Shown in pieces: positions 5,392-5,599 of a stretch of DNA of 5,599 nt. How positions within the stretch are numbered: position 1 is the stretch's first letter; each line of letters opens with the position of its first letter. Below the pieces are notes generated by a model. It was not told where the DNA came from, did no database searches, and saw only the letters and a list, made by a program, of their open reading frames with translations. The translations under genes and the position numbers were made by a program. Origin of the DNA: Actinomycetes bacterium (GTDB lineage: Bacteria; Actinomycetota; Actinomycetes; Mycobacteriales; Mycobacteriaceae); NCBI GenBank assembly GCA_023415515.1, contig JAEZKH010000509.1, positions 1 to 5,599 of the forward strand. Direction: 5' to 3'.

Positions 5392-5599
5392 ATGCATATC
5401 AATCGAGTCATCGCCACGGCGACGATCGGCTGCGTCATCGGCGGCGCAGGGATCGCGCTGGCGTCCGGCACAGCCAACGCCGCACCCCCGTGTCCACCCG
5501 GCGTGCAATGCGGTCCCGGCGGCGGCCCCGGCGGCCCGCCCGGTGACCGCGGACCCGGCGGCCCACCACCAGGCGACTTCCGCGGCCCCGGCGGCCCAC
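5392..5599 (+). CDS. Secreted Pro/Gly-rich protein with collagen-like repeats (3' end missing)
   Basis: The frame is open from ATG 5392 to the right edge, giving 69 complete codons. Residues 1-30 look like a Sec signal peptide: MHINR with a positive charge, a hydrophobic core at 6-25, and a likely cleavage site near TANA-AP (after 30 or 31). The mature part begins APPCPPGVQC, with Cys34 and Cys40 close together, then becomes almost entirely Gly and Pro. A unit of the form PGGP-P-GD-RG recurs at 46-54, 55-65 and from 66 onward. No lipobox is present, because the signal-peptide Cys14 lies inside the hydrophobic core. GAGGGG at 5374-5379 is the probable ribosome binding site. Small secreted proteins of this appearance are common in mycobacteria, but I do not recognise a named gene and give no function. 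The composition is not a frame artefact: the signal peptide and its upstream site are coherent. Confidence 0.75.
   Translation, partial: MHINRVIATATIGCVIGGAGIALASGTANAAPPCPPGVQCGPGGGPGGPPGDRGPGGPPPGDFRGPGGP
5527..5599 (+). repeat. Short tandem repeat in the secreted protein gene
   Basis: CCCGGCGGCCC occurs at 5527-5537, 5554-5564 and 5587-5597, at spacings of 27 and 33 bases, both multiples of three. The encoded units are 9 residues (46-54) and 11 residues (55-65), followed by the start of a third. The array runs off the right edge, so the copy number is unknown. Confidence 0.65.

Overview
The window comes from a high-GC actinobacterium, almost certainly a mycobacterium and probably a fast-growing Mycolicibacterium-type species. 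The evidence is the strong G/C bias at third codon positions, the GTG starts, the close resemblance of the central genes to Mycobacterium tuberculosis LigB (Rv3062) and CstA (Rv3063) in the same order, and the mycobacterial style of the small secreted protein at the right edge. These family and synteny statements rest on recalled sequences; no search was run.

All five genes are on the + strand. (1) Bases 1-1055 hold the 3' part of a sulfite-oxidase-fold molybdopterin-dependent oxidoreductase of the membrane-anchored type (Rv0218-like), cut at the left edge. (2) A 94-base gap contains a long imperfect inverted repeat (1060-1120). (3) Bases 1150-2721 encode a complete ATP-dependent DNA ligase, LigB. 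(4) A 100-base gap, more AT-rich than its surroundings, carries a small stem-loop just after ligB and a short inverted repeat immediately before the cstA ribosome binding site. (5) Bases 2822-5113 encode a complete CstA carbon-starvation/pyruvate-type transporter. (6) Bases 5059-5250 encode a 63-residue YbdD/YjiX-family protein that overlaps the end of cstA by 55 bases in another frame. (7) A 141-base gap has GC-rich dyads, a possible -10 element and an inverted repeat around the next ribosome binding site. (8) From 5392 to the right edge runs the start of a secreted Pro/Gly-rich protein with a short tandem repeat.

The clearest functional unit is cstA plus the overlapping ybdD-like gene: in E. 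coli the small partner is encoded next to each CstA-family transporter and is needed for uptake, so overlap and probable translational coupling make sense. The ligB-cstA adjacency is conserved in mycobacteria without an obvious shared pathway. The oxidoreductase upstream of ligB differs from the M. tuberculosis neighbourhood as I remember it.

I see no mobile element, CRISPR array, RNA gene or clearly undescribed system. The points most worth a second look are the overlapping small gene with its two possible starts, the Gly/Arg-rich insert in LigB, the 20-bp-arm intergenic inverted repeat, and the collagen-like repeat protein at the edge.
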